NCBI GenBank assembly: GCA_030065205.1
Contig: JASJDN010000004.1
Span: forward strand, 1-64,000
Length of the DNA: 64,000 nucleotides
Direction: 5' to 3'
Source of the DNA: Crocosphaera sp.
Lineage (GTDB): Bacteria > Cyanobacteriota > Cyanobacteriia > Cyanobacteriales > Microcystaceae
In this document: in pieces, positions 63,267 to 64,000 of the stretch
Layout: the number at the start of each line of letters is the position of its first letter
How positions within the stretch are numbered: the stretch's first letter is position 1
Position numbers and translations under genes: made by a program
The notes under the pieces: generated by a model
Databases searched by the model: none
The model's input: the letters and a program-made list of their open reading frames with translations, nothing else
Told to the model about the DNA's origin: nothing

Positions 63267-64000
63267 TTATTCAAGCACTTCTACTTGTTCCCAAGCAAAA
63301 GTATGAGTTAGACCAATAGGTAAAGAGACTGACTCAACCGAGGGACAATAACCCAACCATTGTCGAGACAGTTGGGAGAAAGTATGAGAACACCCACTAA
63401 CAGCAAATCGAGTGGGTAAAGCGAAAGAGGTTTTACTCAATCCCATGAGTTCTAATTCTTTTTTAGCAGCCTGTACCACATAACTCGCAGGATCGATGAG
63501 TTTAACCGTCGGAGGAACAATGGTTTTAATGACAGCTTCCAAATGACGATAATGGGTACAACCGTAAACTAGAGTATCAATATCATGGACTAACAAAGGA
63601 TTAAGATATTCGTGAGCAACTTGCTTAGTATAGACATCCCAAATACGATTTTGTTCAATTAGAGGAACAAATTGAGGACATCCCACTTGCCAAACTTGAG
63701 CATCTGGATTAATTTCTTGAATGGCTTGACGGTATGCCTGACTTTTAGCCGTTGCTGGGGTAGAAATCACCCCGATACGTTTACCCTGCTTAACGGCAGC
63801 CTTAGCCCCTGGTAAGATTACCCCTAAAATGGGAAAATCGAACTCTTGACGAACTGCTTCGAGGGCTAAAGCCGAGCTAGTATTACAAGCCATGATGACC
63901 ATTTTTACGTTTTGTTGGGTCATCCAAGCCAAAATTTCTCGAACAAACTGTAAGATTTCTGTCCCTGAGCGATCGCCGTAGGGCAGTCGTGCCGTATCAG
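63267..64000 (-). CDS. murI: Glutamate racemase (partial)
   Basis: The frame runs off the right edge; its N-terminal part lies outside. At the edge it reads DTARLPYGDRSGTEILQF, the conserved MurI region, and contains both catalytic cysteines: CNTSSA and YGCTHYRHLE, plus SVESVSL near the end. MurI makes D-glutamate from L-glutamate for peptidoglycan. The visible 244 codons look intact. Confidence 0.95.
   Translation of the reverse strand, partial: DTARLPYGDRSGTEILQFVREILAWMTQQNVKMVIMACNTSSALALEAVRQEFDFPILGVILPGAKAAVKQGKRIGVISTPATAKSQAYRQAIQEINPDAQVWQVGCPQFVPLIEQNRIWDVYTKQVAHEYLNPLLVHDIDTLVYGCTHYRHLEAVIKTIVPPTVKLIDPASYVVQAAKKELELMGLSKTSFALPTRFAVSGCSHTFSQLSRQWLGYCPSVESVSLPIGLTHTFAWEQVEVLE

Overview
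The window comes from a low-GC unicellular cyanobacterium of the Crocosphaera/Cyanothece type. The evidence is the frequent HIP1 octamer (GCGATCGC), the plastid-type genes ycf46 and ycf35, solanesyl diphosphate synthase for plastoquinone, a BioU-type biotin enzyme, a SelD fused to an NDH-2-like domain, and many Uma2, RTX and WD40 genes. This placement is inferred from gene content only. No rRNA and no CRISPR array were seen.

Left part (1-7.6 kb): a gene tail at the edge, an Eis-like acetyltransferase, a vWA protein with a possible 50-aa upstream ORF, BioU, a toxin gene broken by an in-frame stop next to an intact antitoxin, tRNA-Glu with a textbook promoter, leuB, a small conserved ORF and a WD40 lipoprotein. 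From 7.6 to 11 kb a minus-strand operon encodes an ECF sigma factor, an anti-sigma-like protein and a membrane-anchored CHAT protease with a WD40 propeller. This looks like a proteolysis-controlled transcription switch. From 11 to 18.4 kb lie two duplicated giant RTX/VCBS genes. One carries an aerolysin-like segment; the other is split by a frameshift.

Middle part (18.5-50.4 kb) is mostly housekeeping: a dihydroorotase homologue, signal peptidase I, tRNA-Ser, two glycosyltransferases, the RHH/ycf46/ycf35 group, an M48 protease, mnmG, an Hsp70 homologue, sds, a third RTX protein, gcvT, a nitrate-reductase-associated protein, an NfeD/flotillin pair, a flavin monooxygenase, rsmE, selD and a carotenoid-isomerase-like oxidoreductase. 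Between these lie a brnTA module, a DUF2283/DUF4258 pair, two Uma2 genes, palindromic repeats and a probable small RNA.

Right part (50.4-64 kb) is the accessory region. It holds a predicted dCache plus pentameric ligand-gated ion channel fusion, then a plus-strand run: a GH24 lysozyme/M15 peptidase fusion, a membrane protein, a patatin phospholipase, and a twice-repeated cassette of a DUF2589-like protein with a C-terminal Ig-like domain plus a helical partner, with a zinc ribbon between the copies. The run ends at an IS607-type remnant in which the tnpA recombinase is fused in frame to a tnpB tail. A structured RNA candidate, a 38-aa membrane ORF and partial murI follow. The DUF2589 cassette and the channel fusion are the best candidates for undescribed systems.
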